Assembly (NCBI GenBank): GCA_022701845.1
Contig: JAKONS010000144.1
Coordinates: forward strand, 1 to 13,967
DNA: 13,967 nt
DNA from: Burkholderiaceae bacterium
Lineage (GTDB): Bacteria; Pseudomonadota; Gammaproteobacteria; Burkholderiales; Burkholderiaceae
Direction: 5' to 3'
Below, in pieces: positions 1 through 8,787 of the stretch. Position 1 is the first letter of the stretch. Each line of letters opens with the position of its first letter. Under the pieces are notes generated by a model, which worked only from the letters and a program-made list of their open reading frames with translations, did no database searches and was not told where the DNA came from. The translations under genes were made by a program, and so were the position numbers.

Positions 1-216
1 GCGACACCGGCTTACACCAGCTTCGTCAGTGCGTCCTCCGGCAGTCGGCCTGCGACCCTGACCGCCTGTGCCAAACGCACCCCGGCCAGCACCGACGCAG
101 TGGATTGCAGTGCAGTCCAAACACAGCAGGGCAAGGGCGTCGTGAGCTGGATGTTCGACGGTCCGCTCGACCCGGGCGCCACCGGCGAAGTGCTGTACCG
201 GGTGACGGTCGACTGA
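1..216 (+). CDS. C-terminal end of a DUF11-type repeat surface protein (partial)
   Basis: Frame 1 is open from the left edge to a TGA at 214-216 and gives 71 residues, so the start and most of the protein lie outside the window. The fragment has a Thr/Ser/Ala-rich beta-strand style, with two or more Cys around residues 23 and 36 (each in a C-A or C-S context). It closes with a W-x-F-D-G-x-L-x-P-G-A-x-G segment followed by a short alternating strand ending in V-T-V-D. That ending is typical of DUF11 / 'conserved repeat' domains, which are Ig-like modules stacked in secreted or cell-surface proteins of betaproteobacteria. The fragment ends exactly at the domain end, so no anchor or autotransporter domain follows. 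The DUF11 assignment is by motif style only; the role is unknown. Confidence 0.6.
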   Translation, partial: ATPAYTSFVSASSGSRPATLTACAKRTPASTDAVDCSAVQTQQGKGVVSWMFDGPLDPGATGEVLYRVTVD

Positions 217-233
217 TCCGCCCGCAGCGGCTG

Positions 234-455
234 CTAGCGCTTGCGCGCGCGCGGCTTGGCCTTGCGGCGGCTCAGGTGGCGGCGATTGCCGCGCGGCTTC
301 TTCACGGTCTTCTCGGAGTTGGCGAAAGCCTTTTCCGTCGGCGCGCCCTTGCTGCCGGGCTTGCGCATCGTCTCTCCGCTGCCTTTGGCGATTCGTTCGC
401 GTTTCGCCTTGATGTTGGCGTATAGACCAGCAGGTTTTTTCTTGCGGACGGGCAC
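234..455 (-). CDS. Small very basic conserved protein (73 aa), function unknown
   Basis: A 73-residue protein that is about one third Lys plus Arg, with no hydrophobic stretch, so it is cytoplasmic and may bind nucleic acid. The core reads A-G-L-Y-A-N-I-K-A-K-R-E-R-I followed by M-R-K-P-G-S-K-G-A-P-T. I recognise this as a signature of small conserved proteobacterial proteins, some filed under DUF6496-like names; their function is not known. The tail is a run of Arg/Lys. The frame is open further upstream, but the GTG at 453-455 is chosen because AAGGA (462-466 on the opposite strand) sits 6 nt before it and the conserved core begins right after. It follows the lytic transglycosylase gene on the same strand with a 70-nt gap and converges on the DUF11 gene 17 nt away. 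Confidence 0.62.
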   Translation of the reverse strand: MPVRKKKPAGLYANIKAKRERIAKGSGETMRKPGSKGAPTEKAFANSEKTVKKPRGNRRHLSRRKAKPRARKR

Positions 456-525
456 GTCGTTTCCTTGGGTTGGATGGATGCCTGCCAGTCTGCTGTCGCA
501 ACGGCGTCGTCCGATGGCCGAAAAG

Positions 526-1146
526 TCAGCTCGGCTTGTCGGTGAAGACCCAACGCCTTTGCGCGCCGAACACCGCATCGGGATACGGCGCCCTGCCGCG
601 GCTGCCGTTGTAGCGGCCCAGCGCCATGAACATGTCGCCCTTTTCCCGCTGCAGGTAGAAACGCAGGATCACGCAGCCGAAGCGCAGGTTGGTCTGCATA
701 TGGAACAGCCGCTCCGGCTCGCCGTTGCCGATGGTGCGCATCCAGAACGGCATGACCTGCATGAAGCCGCGTGCGCCCACGCTCGACACCGCGAATTTGC
801 GGAAGGCGCTTTCGACCTGCACCAATCCCAGCACCAGCGATTCGTCGAGCCCCGCCCGGTGCGATTCGTACCAGAGCGTCTGCAGGAATTCATGGCGGGT
901 AGGACCGTCGGCGATGCGGGGCCGCAGCCGCTCCGACATGGCGGACAACCACCGCAGATAGGCGATACGCCGCGCGGTGTCGGCGAACTCGGGCACCGGC
1001 GGCGCATGGTCGGACACCGCCGCGCTGAGCGCGGTCCGCACCGCGTCGGCCAATGGCTCTTCCAGCTGCGCACCGGCTTGCGCGGCGTGCCAGGGCGTCA
1101 GCAGGCCGCAGCCGGCCAGGGCCAGCCAGCGGCGGCGCGCGCTCAT
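526..1146 (-). CDS. Exported lytic transglycosylase, SLT (family 1-like) domain
   Basis: A 206-residue soluble lytic murein transglycosylase-like protein. Such enzymes cleave the MurNAc-GlcNAc bond of peptidoglycan to give 1,6-anhydro ends, in the periplasm. Residues 1-24 form a short export signal (M-S-A-R-R-R then a hydrophobic stretch ending A-A-Q-A). An L-A-G-C at 10-13 resembles a lipobox, but the hydrophobic core before it is very short. The catalytic domain spans about 85-200. The probable catalytic Glu112 lies in V-Q-V-E-S-A-F, followed by [10 protein letters not shown] (124-133) and A-L-G-R-Y-N-G-S (175-182), the usual order of SLT motifs. The start ATG overlaps the proS stop in an ATGA (1143-1146), so translation is probably coupled to proS. 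At about 200 residues it is one of the short, single-domain members, with no LysM or other wall-binding module. Confidence 0.88.
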   Translation of the reverse strand: MSARRRWLALAGCGLLTPWHAAQAGAQLEEPLADAVRTALSAAVSDHAPPVPEFADTARRIAYLRWLSAMSERLRPRIADGPTRHEFLQTLWYESHRAGLDESLVLGLVQVESAFRKFAVSSVGARGFMQVMPFWMRTIGNGEPERLFHMQTNLRFGCVILRFYLQREKGDMFMALGRYNGSRGRAPYPDAVFGAQRRWVFTDKPS

Positions 1147-2888
1147 GCGCCGATCCGGCCCTTCACATGGGCCGCTGCGTCCGCGAGTGCGATCTTGGAA
1201 GCCGCGGTGTCACGGCGGTGCTGGTATTCGACCGTGCCTTCCTTCAGGCCCCGGTCCGACAGCACGATGCGGTGCGGCACGCCGATCAGCTCCCAGTCGG
1301 CGAACATGGCGCCGGGACGCTCGCCCCGGTCGTCCAGCAACACGTCGACACCGGCGGACAGCAGCTCCGCATAGAGCTGCTCGGCGGAGGCACGCACCGC
1401 GTCGCTGCGGTCCATGCCGATCGGGCAGATCACCGCGGTGAACGGCGCGATGGCGTCGGGCCAGACGATGCCGCGCTCGTCATGGCCCTGCTCGATCGCC
1501 GCCGCCGGCAGCCGGGTGACGCCGATGCCATAGCAACCCATCTCGAAGTGGCGCGGCTTGCCGTCTTCTTCGAGAAAGGTGGCGTTCATCGCCTTGCTGT
1601 ACTTGGTGCCCAGGTAGAAAACATGGCCCACCTCGATACCGCGCTCGATCGCCAGCAGGCCCCGGCCGTCGGGCGACGGATCGCCGTCGACCACGTTGCG
1701 GATATCGGCAACGAGATCGGGCTCGGGCAGATCGCGGCCCCAGTTGATGCCGCCGATGTGGAAATCAGGCTCGTTGGCACCGGCGATCCAGTCGGCCATC
1801 AACGCGACTTCGCGGTCGGCGACGATCTTCAACGGCTGCTTCAGCGCAATCGGGCCCAGGTAACCGGGCTTGGCGCCGAAGTGCGCATCGATCTCGCCCA
1901 GGGTGGCGAAGCGAAAACCGCCCTCCATGCCGGGCAGCTTGCCGACCTTCACTTCGTTCATGTCGTGGTCGCCGCGCAGCAGCAGCAGCCAGACCTGGGC
2001 GCCGACCGGCTGGCCTTCGTCGTCCAGCGTGTCGGTGGCGAGCACCAGCGATTTCACCGTGCGGCGAATATCCACCGCCAGCAGCGCGGCGACGTCGGCA
2101 CAGGTGCTCTTGCCGGGCGTGGCGATCTTTTCCATGCCCTGGCTGGGTGCGGGGCGTGCATGCGCGGGCGCCAGCGACTCGGCCTTTTCCATGTTGGCGG
2201 CGTAATCGCTCTGCGGGCAATAGACGATGGCGTCCTCGCCGGTGGCGGCGATCACCTGGAATTCTTCCGACAGGTCGCCACCGATGGCGCCGCTGTCGGC
2301 AGCCACGGCCCGGTAACGCAGGCCGAAGCGGTCGAAGATGCGGCGGTAGGCCTGCGCCATGTTCTGGTAGCTGGCCTGCGCGGCTTCCGGGCTGCGGTCG
2401 AAGGAGTAGGCATCCTTCATGATGAATTCGCGGCCGCGCATCAGGCCGAAACGCGGACGGCGTTCGTCGCGGAACTTGGTCTGGATCTGGTACAGATTCT
2501 TCGGCAGCTGCTTGTAGCTGCGCAGTTCCTGGCGGGCGATGTCGGTCACCACTTCCTCGCTGGTCGGCTGCACCACGAAATCCCGTCCGTGGCGGTCGCG
2601 GATACGCAGCAGCTCCGGGCCCATCTTCTCGAACCGCCCGGTTTCCTGCCAAAGCTCGGCCGGCTGCACCACCGGCATCGAGAGTTCTACCGCACCGGCA
2701 CGGTTCATTTCCTCGCGCACGATGGCCTCGACCTTACGAATCACGCGCAGCCCCATCGGCATGTAGCTGTAGATGCCGGCGCCGAGCTTCTTGATCATGC
2801 CGGCGCGCAGCATCAACCGGTGGCTGGCGACTTCCGCATCGGCGGGCGCTTCTTTGAGGGTGGTGACGAGGAAGGAGGAAGCTTTCAT
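1143..2888 (-). CDS. proS: Prolyl-tRNA synthetase (ProRS, bacterial type with editing domain)
   Basis: A 581-residue cytoplasmic class II aminoacyl-tRNA synthetase that charges tRNA-Pro with proline. All landmarks are present: P-T-S-E-E at 108-112, motif 2 around 138-155 (T-K-F-R-D-E through L-M-R-G-R-E-F), motif 3 at 451-460 ([10 protein letters not shown]) and a C-terminal anticodon-binding domain from about 485. Between motifs 2 and 3 lies the roughly 160-residue INS editing domain that removes mischarged Ala-tRNA-Pro. Its K279 falls at the position of the editing lysine known from E. coli ProRS. The frame extends upstream to a GTG at 2922-2924, but the start at 2886-2888 (M-K-A-S-S-F) matches the family N-terminus. 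No clear Shine-Dalgarno is seen before it. It is the first gene of a leftward unit with the lytic transglycosylase, divergent from rppH. Confidence 0.97.
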   Translation of the reverse strand: MKASSFLVTTLKEAPADAEVASHRLMLRAGMIKKLGAGIYSYMPMGLRVIRKVEAIVREEMNRAGAVELSMPVVQPAELWQETGRFEKMGPELLRIRDRHGRDFVVQPTSEEVVTDIARQELRSYKQLPKNLYQIQTKFRDERRPRFGLMRGREFIMKDAYSFDRSPEAAQASYQNMAQAYRRIFDRFGLRYRAVAADSGAIGGDLSEEFQVIAATGEDAIVYCPQSDYAANMEKAESLAPAHARPAPSQGMEKIATPGKSTCADVAALLAVDIRRTVKSLVLATDTLDDEGQPVGAQVWLLLLRGDHDMNEVKVGKLPGMEGGFRFATLGEIDAHFGAKPGYLGPIALKQPLKIVADREVALMADWIAGANEPDFHIGGINWGRDLPEPDLVADIRNVVDGDPSPDGRGLLAIERGIEVGHVFYLGTKYSKAMNATFLEEDGKPRHFEMGCYGIGVTRLPAAAIEQGHDERGIVWPDAIAPFTAVICPIGMDRSDAVRASAEQLYAELLSAGVDVLLDDRGERPGAMFADWELIGVPHRIVLSDRGLKEGTVEYQHRRDTAASKIALADAAAHVKGRIGA

Positions 2889-2995
2889 GGGGTGCGCGTG
2901 GACCGCGCTGCGCAAAGGCGGCACGGTCTGAAACTGGAGGCCGGGGCTGGGGTTCGACGGAGTGCCGAGGCGAGTGCTTGTAAGGGCTTGCCTGC

Positions 2996-3025
2996 TTATG
3001 GACGCGCGTAACGCACGTGCATAAT
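2996..3025 (+). promoter_or_regulatory. Possible sigma70-type promoter of rppH
   Basis: CATAAT at 3020-3025 is a fair -10 box, about 30 nt before the rppH ATG. The best -35 at an acceptable distance is TTATGG (2996-3001, 18-nt spacer), which is weak. A perfect 8-base palindrome, GCACGTGC (3013-3020), overlaps the spacer and the first base of the -10 box and could be an operator. The same 166-nt region must also hold the proS promoter on the other strand, where I could not pick a convincing -10/-35 pair. Confidence 0.35.
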
Positions 3026-3054
3026 GGTCTCAGTTCAAAAATTGGGGTTTGATT

Positions 3055-3711
3055 ATGCTTGACCGGGAAGGCTTCAGGCCCAACGTCGGCATCATCCTGC
3101 TCAACCAGCGCAATCAGGTTTTTTGGGGCAAACGCATACGGACGCACAGCTGGCAGTTTCCCCAAGGCGGCATAGACCGCGGTGAGACACCGGAGCAGGC
3201 CATGTTCCGCGAGTTGCATGAGGAAGTCGGATTGCGAGCCGAGCATGTGCGTGTGGTTGCCCGCACACGCGACTGGTTGCGCTATGAGGTGCCGGATCGA
3301 TTCATCCGCCGCGATGCACGCGGCCATTACAAGGGCCAGAAACAGATCTGGTACCTGCTGCAGTTGATGGGTCACGACTGGGACCTGAACCTGCGCGCTA
3401 CCAACCACCCGGAATTCGATGCCTGGCGCTGGAACGATTACTGGGTGCCGCTCGATGTGGTGGTGGAATTCAAGCGCGGCGTCTACGAGATGGCGCTGAC
3501 CGAACTGGCCCGGTTCCTGCCGCGGCAGGATCCCCGCAACCGCTATCTGCGCAGCAGCATGCGCCCGTCGCGCGAAGGCGATTCGCCCCACGGTCTGCAG
3601 GCCGGCAATTTCGAACTGCCGCCGGGTGCCACTTTCGATCCCGATCCCTCGAATGGCGGCAACGTCCCGCAGCCGGGATTCGTGCTGGAGCCCCCGCATG
3701 CGACGCGCTGA
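3055..3711 (+). CDS. rppH: RNA pyrophosphohydrolase (Nudix)
   Basis: A 218-residue cytoplasmic Nudix hydrolase that removes pyrophosphate from the 5' end of triphosphorylated (or diphosphorylated) RNA and so opens transcripts to RNase E decay. The Nudix box is intact at residues 38-60: Gly38, Glu44, then R-E-L-H-E-E-V-G-L with the metal-binding Glu53, Glu56 and Glu57. The N-terminal [14 protein letters not shown] and the later [10 protein letters not shown] segment are characteristic of RppH/NudH. After about residue 160 there is a tail absent from the shorter E. coli protein (176 aa), as in other betaproteobacteria. The ATG at 3055 follows GGGG (3044-3047) by 7 nt; an in-frame TTG two codons earlier is less likely. 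Its last 14 bases overlap the next gene. Confidence 0.94.
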   Translation: MLDREGFRPNVGIILLNQRNQVFWGKRIRTHSWQFPQGGIDRGETPEQAMFRELHEEVGLRAEHVRVVARTRDWLRYEVPDRFIRRDARGHYKGQKQIWYLLQLMGHDWDLNLRATNHPEFDAWRWNDYWVPLDVVVEFKRGVYEMALTELARFLPRQDPRNRYLRSSMRPSREGDSPHGLQAGNFELPPGATFDPDPSNGGNVPQPGFVLEPPHATR

Positions 3712-4231
3712 CACCGAGTTTTCGTTCGCCGGACGTGCGCTGTGCCTGGCAGCGGCACTGGCGTGCGCTCCTGCTTTTGCCGGCATCCTCACCGGCGCGC
3801 CGGAGGGCGGCTATCCGGAGCTGCCGACCCCGCCGGTGCCGGCCTTCGATGCCAACAAGACCATCGCCATTGCGCTGCGCCCGGACAGCAACATCGCCAT
3901 GGGCATCGACCCCGCCACCATCACCGTCGAAAGCGACGGCATCGTGCGCTATGTGTCGGTCGCGCGCAGCACCACCGGCAACGCGGTCACCGCCACCTAC
4001 GAAGGCATCCGCTGCACCACCGCCGAGGTCAAGCTGTATGCGCGCCATTCGATCGACGGCGGCTGGCGCCCGGTAGCGGAGCCGAAATGGCAGTCGCTCT
4101 ACGACGCCGGCCCGGCGCGTTATTCGCTGCCGATCGCCAAGGCGGGCATCTGCCGCGACGCGTCGGCCGGCGGCAGCGCGCCGCAGATCGTGTTGAACCT
4201 GCGCAGCGACCTGCTGCGACTGGCGCCCTGA
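3698..4231 (+). CDS. CNP1-like family exported protein
   Basis: A 177-residue protein with a clear Sec signal peptide: R-R at residues 2-3, a hydrophobic core around 14-24 and cleavage probably after A-F-A (28). The mature part contains the [10 protein letters not shown] motif, then D-G-I-V-R-Y-V near 85, then Y-E-G-I-R-C and V-K-L-Y-A-R. These match what I know of the CNP1-like family (named after a Neisseria 'cryptic' protein), small periplasmic or outer-membrane-associated proteins of unknown role. Two cysteines near residues 108 and 148 could form a disulfide. The start is the ATG at 3698, 7 nt after GGAG (3687-3690). It overlaps the rppH end by 14 nt, so the two are co-translated. The upstream in-frame extension to 3626 reads through rppH coding sequence and is not used here. 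It converges with proB. Confidence 0.8.
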   Translation: MRRADTEFSFAGRALCLAAALACAPAFAGILTGAPEGGYPELPTPPVPAFDANKTIAIALRPDSNIAMGIDPATITVESDGIVRYVSVARSTTGNAVTATYEGIRCTTAEVKLYARHSIDGGWRPVAEPKWQSLYDAGPARYSLPIAKAGICRDASAGGSAPQIVLNLRSDLLRLAP

Positions 4232-4270
4232 CGTTCGCGGGCCACTAGCGGCCCGCCGAACACGCCCGCA

Positions 4271-5452
4271 TCAGCGGGCGGTGAGCACCAGATTGTCGCG
4301 GTGCACCATCTCCGGCTCGGCCGCATAGCCCAGCAGCTTCTCGATGTCGGCCGACGCACGGCGACAGAGCAGCCGTGCTTCCGCACTGGCGTAGTTGGCC
4401 AAGCCGCGGGCGATCTCCATGCCGTGCGCGTCCTGCACCGCGATCACGTCGCCGCGCGAGAAGTCGCCCTCCACCGCCACCATGCCGATCGGCAGCAGGC
4501 TGGCGGTGCCGGCGCGCAGCCGTGCCGCCGCGCCGTCGTCCACGCCCACGGCACCGCGCAGCTGCAGGTGGTCGGCGATCCACTGCTTTCGTGCCTGCTG
4601 TTTGGCGGTCTGCGCGAGCAGCACCGTGCCGATCGGCTCGCCGGCGACCAGCCGCAGCAGGGCATCCGGCTCGCGGCCCCAGGCGATGACGGTCGACGCG
4701 CCCGAACCCGCGGCCCGGCGCGCCGCCAGGATCTTGGTGAGCATGCCGCCCCGGCCGAGCGCGCTGCCGGCGCCGCCGGCCATCGCCTCCAATGCCGGAT
4801 CGCCGGCGCGGGCTTCGTGCACGAACACGGCCGCCGGATCCTTGCGGGGGTCGGCGGTGTAAAGCCCTTTCTGGTCGGTCAGGATGACCAGCAGATCGGC
4901 CTCGATCAGATTGGCCACCAGCGCGCCCAGGGTGTCGTTGTCGCCGAACTTGATCTCGTCGTTGACGACCGTGTCGTTCTCGTTGATGACCGGCACCACC
5001 CGCAGCTTGAGCAGTGTCAGCAGAGTCGAGCGCGCATTCAGGTAGCGCTCGCGGTCGGCCAGGTCGGCATGGGTCAGCAGCACCTGGGCGCTGCCGATGC
5101 CGCTGGCGCGCAGCTGGGTTTCGTACATCTGCGCCAGGCCCATCTGCCCGACCGCGGCCGCCGCCTGCAGCTCATGGATGGCGTGCGGCCGGGTGCTCCA
5201 GCCCAGGCGCTTCATGCCCTCGGCGATCGCGCCGCTGGACACCATCACCAGCTCCCGCTTGCCGCCGTCGGCCAGCCCGTGCACCAGCGCGGCCAGCTGG
5301 CGGCACCATTCGCCGATGGCCGCGGCGTCGAGCCCGCGGCCTTCGTCGGTCACCAGGCTGGACCCGACCTTGACCACGATGCGCCGCGCGCTGCGCAGCA
5401 TCGCGGCCGAGGCGGTGGTGGTGGTCGTCGTCGTCGTCGTGATCGTCGTCAT
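4271..5452 (-). CDS. proB: Glutamate 5-kinase with C-terminal PUA domain
   Basis: Phosphorylates L-glutamate to glutamyl-5-phosphate, the first and proline-feedback-controlled step of proline synthesis, in the cytoplasm. Numbered from the ATG at 5450-5452 (393 aa): the nucleotide-binding V-K-V-G-S-S is at 27-32, V-S-S-G-A-I at 71-76, Q-A-A-A-A-V-G-Q at 96-103, I-N-E-N-D-T-V at 156-162 and F-G-D-N-D-T-L at 169-175. A PUA domain fills the last 90 or so residues. The N-terminus is odd: residues 2-13 are almost all threonine, encoded by an ACG/ACC triplet repeat. A second in-frame ATG at 5399-5401 (376 aa) gives a more typical length, and neither ATG has a good Shine-Dalgarno, so the start is uncertain. 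The gene begins 14 nt after the obgE stop and is probably in its operon. Confidence 0.93.
   Translation of the reverse strand: MTTITTTTTTTTTASAAMLRSARRIVVKVGSSLVTDEGRGLDAAAIGEWCRQLAALVHGLADGGKRELVMVSSGAIAEGMKRLGWSTRPHAIHELQAAAAVGQMGLAQMYETQLRASGIGSAQVLLTHADLADRERYLNARSTLLTLLKLRVVPVINENDTVVNDEIKFGDNDTLGALVANLIEADLLVILTDQKGLYTADPRKDPAAVFVHEARAGDPALEAMAGGAGSALGRGGMLTKILAARRAAGSGASTVIAWGREPDALLRLVAGEPIGTVLLAQTAKQQARKQWIADHLQLRGAVGVDDGAAARLRAGTASLLPIGMVAVEGDFSRGDVIAVQDAHGMEIARGLANYASAEARLLCRRASADIEKLLGYAAEPEMVHRDNLVLTAR
5411..5450 (-). repeat. Triplet repeat (ACG/ACC) encoding poly-Thr at the proB start
   Basis: Immediately after the first candidate ATG of proB, reading leftward, come two ACG, one ATC, five ACG and four ACC codons, then a GCC. 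This is the only clean short tandem repeat seen in the window. Unit changes would keep the frame and alter only the length of the threonine run. Confidence 0.75.
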
Positions 5453-5466
5453 GGGCGGGCGCCGGA

Positions 5467-6627
<1,161 letters not shown>

Positions 6628-6689
6628 CTACTAACAGCGAGACGGCAGCGGGCGATGGGAAGCCATCGGCCAACTGCAGCCAGAAAGCA

Positions 6690-6714
6690 CGAAGCCCCGA
6701 CCAGCGGGGCTTCG
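6690..6714 (-). terminator. Hairpin terminator after rpmA
   Basis: A perfect 9-bp stem, CGAAGCCCC (6690-6698) with GGGGCTTCG (6706-6714), and a 7-nt loop. On the minus strand it is followed by TGCTTTCT, a modest U-rich tract. It lies 23 nt past the rpmA stop. The same GCACGAAGCCCC string starts the terminator after tRNA-Pro at 8681, so it looks like a standard terminator type in this genome. Confidence 0.72.
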
Positions 6715-6736
6715 CGGGTAACGAACGACCTGGCGA

Positions 6737-6997
6737 TCAGGCCGCGGGCGTCACGAATACCGTTTGCTTGCTCGCCGCACCCTTGATGGCGAACGACACG
6801 TGGCCGTCTACCAGGGCGAAAAGCGTGTGGTCCTTGCCCTGGCCGACATTGGTGCCGGCGTGGAAGCGAGTACCGCGCTGGCGCACGATGATGGAGCCGG
6901 CGGAGATCAACTCACCACCGAAAGCCTTCACGCCGAGCATCTTGGGCTTGGAATCGCGCCCGTTTCGCGTAGAGCCGCCGCCTTTTTTCTGTGCCAT
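6737..6997 (-). CDS. rpmA: 50S ribosomal protein L27 (bL27)
   Basis: An 86-residue protein of standard length for bL27, which sits near the peptidyl-transferase centre with its N-terminal tail reaching toward the P-site tRNA. It begins [16 protein letters not shown], the hallmark of the family, and contains the G-T-x-F-H-A-G-x-N-V-G-x-G-x-D-H-T-L-F-A block (43-61). There is no extra N-terminal leader of the kind that needs Prp cleavage in Firmicutes. The start is supported by a perfect AAGGAG (7005-7010) 7 nt upstream. That site overlaps the rplU stop codon (TAAGGAG), so translation of L21 and L27 is likely coupled, which fits their equal stoichiometry. Confidence 0.98.
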   Translation of the reverse strand: MAQKKGGGSTRNGRDSKPKMLGVKAFGGELISAGSIIVRQRGTRFHAGTNVGQGKDHTLFALVDGHVSFAIKGAASKQTVFVTPAA

Positions 6998-7008
6998 GAC
7001 CCTGCTCC

Positions 7009-7320
7009 TTAACCGGCGATCGCGCCGATTTGCAGTTCGGTGAACTGCTGGCGATGGCCTTGACGTTTCTGGTAGTGCTTACGACGGCGCATCTTGAAGA
7101 TGTGCACTTTGTCGTGCTTGCCATGCGACACGACAACAGCCGTGACGGTGGCGCCGGACACCAGGGGTGCGCCGATCTTGATCTCTGCGCCGTTGCCGAC
7201 TGCGAGAACCTGATCGATCACGATTTCCTGGCCTACGTCCGCAGCAATCTGTTCTACTTTAATTTTTTCGCCGGAAGCAACGCGATACTGCTTGCCGCCG
7301 GTTTTTATGACCGCGTACAT
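7009..7320 (-). CDS. rplU: 50S ribosomal protein L21 (bL21)
   Basis: A 103-residue protein with the bL21 opening [14 protein letters not shown] and the [16 protein letters not shown] block (76-91) that binds 23S rRNA. Length is normal. A much longer open frame continues upstream past 8400, but it runs antisense through ispB; the ATG at 7318-7320 with AGAGG 4 nt before it is the family start. It is the first gene of the rplU-rpmA unit, driven by the promoter at 7370-7398 and divergent from ispB. Confidence 0.98.
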   Translation of the reverse strand: MYAVIKTGGKQYRVASGEKIKVEQIAADVGQEIVIDQVLAVGNGAEIKIGAPLVSGATVTAVVVSHGKHDKVHIFKMRRRKHYQKRQGHRQQFTELQIGAIAG

Positions 7321-7369
7321 ACAACCTCTTTGTGTGAGTATCCGCGGACGAATTTCCGCAGAGCCCTCG

Positions 7370-7398
7370 ATTGTAGCTCGCCCTGCCCGATCTGCCAA
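7370..7398 (-). promoter_or_regulatory. Strong sigma70 promoter for rplU-rpmA
   Basis: On the minus strand, TTGGCA (7393-7398) and TACAAT (7370-7375) are separated by exactly 17 nt; each box differs from consensus at one position. The predicted transcript start is near 7363, giving a leader of about 43 nt before the rplU ATG. This is the best promoter match in the window, as expected for ribosomal protein genes. Confidence 0.8.
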
Positions 7399-7418
7399 GG
7401 GCGTCGCCTGAACCGTGG

Positions 7419-7446
7419 CTGAACCCGCATCGCAGCTTCCTATAAT
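7419..7446 (+). promoter_or_regulatory. Probable promoter of ispB
   Basis: A perfect consensus -10 box TATAAT lies at 7441-7446. Upstream, CTGAAC (7419-7424, 16-nt spacer) is a weak -35. The predicted start is near 7453, so the GTG at 7447, which directly abuts the -10 box, would not be in the mRNA. This argues for a downstream start codon for ispB. Confidence 0.6.
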
Positions 7447-7491
7447 GTGCGACGCGAGACCATTTTTCTGCAGCATTTCCCCTACCAATTC

Positions 7492-8487
7492 TTGACAGCC
7501 CTCGCCACCCCCCAGGCCGCAGCGAATCCGGCCACCGCCCTTGCACTGATCGCCGACGACATGCGCGAGGTGGATGCCGTGATCGCGCAACGCCTCGATT
7601 CCGGCGTGCCGCTGGTCGGCGAGGTGGCCCGCTACATCATCGCCGCGGGTGGCAAGCGCCTGCGCCCGGCCCTGCTGCTGCTGACCGCCGGCGCGCTCGA
7701 CTGCCGCAGCCCGCTGCGCTGCACCCTGGCCGCGGTGGTCGAATTCATCCACACCGCCACGCTGCTGCACGACGACGTGGTTGACGCCTCCACCCTGCGC
7801 CGCGGCCGCTCCACCGCCAACGAGGTGTTCGGCAACCCGGCCAGCGTGCTGGTGGGCGATTTCCTCTACTCGCGTTCGTTCCAGATGATGGTCGAGTCCG
7901 GCGACATGCGGGTGATGAGCATCCTGGCCGAAGCCACCAACGTGATCGCCGAGGGCGAGGTGCTGCAGCTGATGAACATGCACGACGCCGGTCTCGACGA
8001 GGCCGGCTACCTGCGCGTGATCCGCTCCAAGACCGCCAAGCTGTTCGAGGCCAGCGCCCGCCTGGGCGCCATCGTGGCGGGCGCATCGTCCGAGATCGAG
8101 GCCGCCTGTGCCACCTACGGCCAGGCGCTCGGCACCGCGTTCCAGGTGATCGACGATGTGCTCGACTACGACGGCGACACCGGCGAGATGGGCAAGAACC
8201 TGGGCGACGACCTGCGCGAGGGCAAGGCCACGCTGCCGCTGATCGTGGCGATGCAGCGCGGCACGCCGGCGCAGGCGTCGCTGATCCGCCAGGCCATCGA
8301 GGGCGGCGAGGCCGACCTGGCCGCCATCGTGGCCATCGTGCGCGAGACCGGGGCCCTCGAGGCCACGCGCGACGCGGCGGCGGCGGAAGCGCAGCGCGCG
8401 ATCGATGCGCTGGCGTCGTTTCCGCAGAATCCGCACACCAAAGCTCTGCTAGAATTAGCGGCTCAGTTGCTGACGCGACGCTCGTAG
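7492..8487 (+). CDS. ispB: Polyprenyl (octaprenyl) diphosphate synthase
   Basis: A long-chain trans-prenyltransferase that extends FPP with IPP units to make the ubiquinone side chain. Counting from the TTG at 7492 (331 aa): G-G-K-R-L-R-P-A is at 53-60, the first Asp-rich motif D-D-V-V-D at 94-98 followed by L-R-R-G, K-T-A-K-L-F at 180-185, the second Asp-rich motif D-D-V-L-D at 221-225, and [12 protein letters not shown] ending at 245. The frame opens at a GTG at 7447, but that codon touches the TATAAT promoter and would lie before the transcript start. The ATG at 7561 is too late, because the conserved helix before it (L-A-L-I-A-D-D-M) aligns with the E. coli IspB N-terminus. TTG 7492 is therefore preferred, though no Shine-Dalgarno is seen. 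Octaprenyl chain length is inferred from the lineage, not shown by the sequence. Confidence 0.93.
   Translation: MTALATPQAAANPATALALIADDMREVDAVIAQRLDSGVPLVGEVARYIIAAGGKRLRPALLLLTAGALDCRSPLRCTLAAVVEFIHTATLLHDDVVDASTLRRGRSTANEVFGNPASVLVGDFLYSRSFQMMVESGDMRVMSILAEATNVIAEGEVLQLMNMHDAGLDEAGYLRVIRSKTAKLFEASARLGAIVAGASSEIEAACATYGQALGTAFQVIDDVLDYDGDTGEMGKNLGDDLREGKATLPLIVAMQRGTPAQASLIRQAIEGGEADLAAIVAIVRETGALEATRDAAAAEAQRAIDALASFPQNPHTKALLELAAQLLTRRS
8450..8455 (+). promoter_or_regulatory. Possible -10 box for tRNA-Pro inside the ispB 3' end
   Basis: TAGAAT at 8450-8455 is made by the codons CTA GAA TTA. CTA and TTA leucine codons are very unusual in this GC-rich gene, which otherwise uses CTG/CTC. 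This suggests that the DNA sequence itself is constrained. No convincing -35 box is seen at the right distance (8427-8432 is GAATCC), so the call is tentative. Confidence 0.3.
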
Positions 8488-8488
8488 A

Positions 8489-8512
8489 AACCGACGAGCC
8501 GGCGGGTCGGTT
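8489..8512 (+). terminator. Small hairpin right after the ispB stop
   Basis: A 7-bp perfect stem AACCGAC (8489-8495) / GTCGGTT (8506-8512) with a 10-nt GC-rich loop, starting 1 nt past the ispB stop. Only a weak TCAATT tail follows, so it may be an attenuating or RNA-stabilising hairpin or a processing site before the tRNA rather than a full terminator. Confidence 0.35.
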
Positions 8513-8569
8513 CAATTGCTCAGTGGTCCGCAGCGGCAGCGATGTTCTCATCCACCCGCAGGACCATTT

Positions 8570-8646
8570 CGGGGTGTAGCTTAGCCTGGTAGAGCGCTAC
8601 GTTCGGGACGTAGAGGCCGGAGGTTCGAATCCTCTCACCCCGACCA
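8570..8646 (+). tRNA. tRNA-Pro (anticodon CGG)
   Basis: A 77-nt cloverleaf. The acceptor stem CGGGGTG (8570-8576) pairs perfectly with CACCCCG (8636-8642), followed by discriminator A and an encoded CCA (8644-8646). The D-arm has the usual A-G-C and G-G. The anticodon stem CTACG/CGTAG encloses the loop TTCGGGA, giving anticodon CGG, which reads CCG proline codons, a preferred codon type in a high-GC genome. The T-loop TTCGAAT is standard. The C1-G72 pair and A73 agree with bacterial tRNA-Pro identity. It follows ispB by 82 nt and is followed by a hairpin terminator. In this window it is also the border between housekeeping genes and the accessory J-domain run. Confidence 0.97.
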
Positions 8647-8680
8647 GATTTTTCCCATGCCTTGGTCTCCAAGGACGCAC

Positions 8681-8710
8681 GAAGCCCCATGACCTGGGGC
8701 TTCCGTGTTT
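8681..8710 (+). terminator. Hairpin terminator after tRNA-Pro
   Basis: A 9-bp perfect stem GAAGCCCCA (8681-8689) / TGGGGCTTC (8695-8703) with a 5-nt loop, followed by CGTGTTT. It shares its left arm and the four preceding bases (GCAC) with the terminator at 6690-6714. It separates the tRNA transcript from the J-domain gene cluster, which therefore needs its own promoter. In the 84 nt that follow I see no good one. Confidence 0.75.
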
Positions 8711-8787
8711 CTGCCTCGCTCCGCGGCGAATCGACGGCCTGCAGCCAGCCGCCCGCCGCGACACCCCGCAACGCTGGAAGGCACCGC

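Noticed and set aside
1053..3011. A 652-codon open frame opposite proS
   Set aside because: It is antisense to a complete, motif-perfect ProRS. Its His/Gln/Gly/Arg-rich composition is typical of a high-GC shadow frame.
8662..8787. N-terminal extension of the J-domain protein
   Set aside because: It would translate the tRNA terminator hairpin. The ATG at 8788 has a good ribosome-binding site and starts the J domain.
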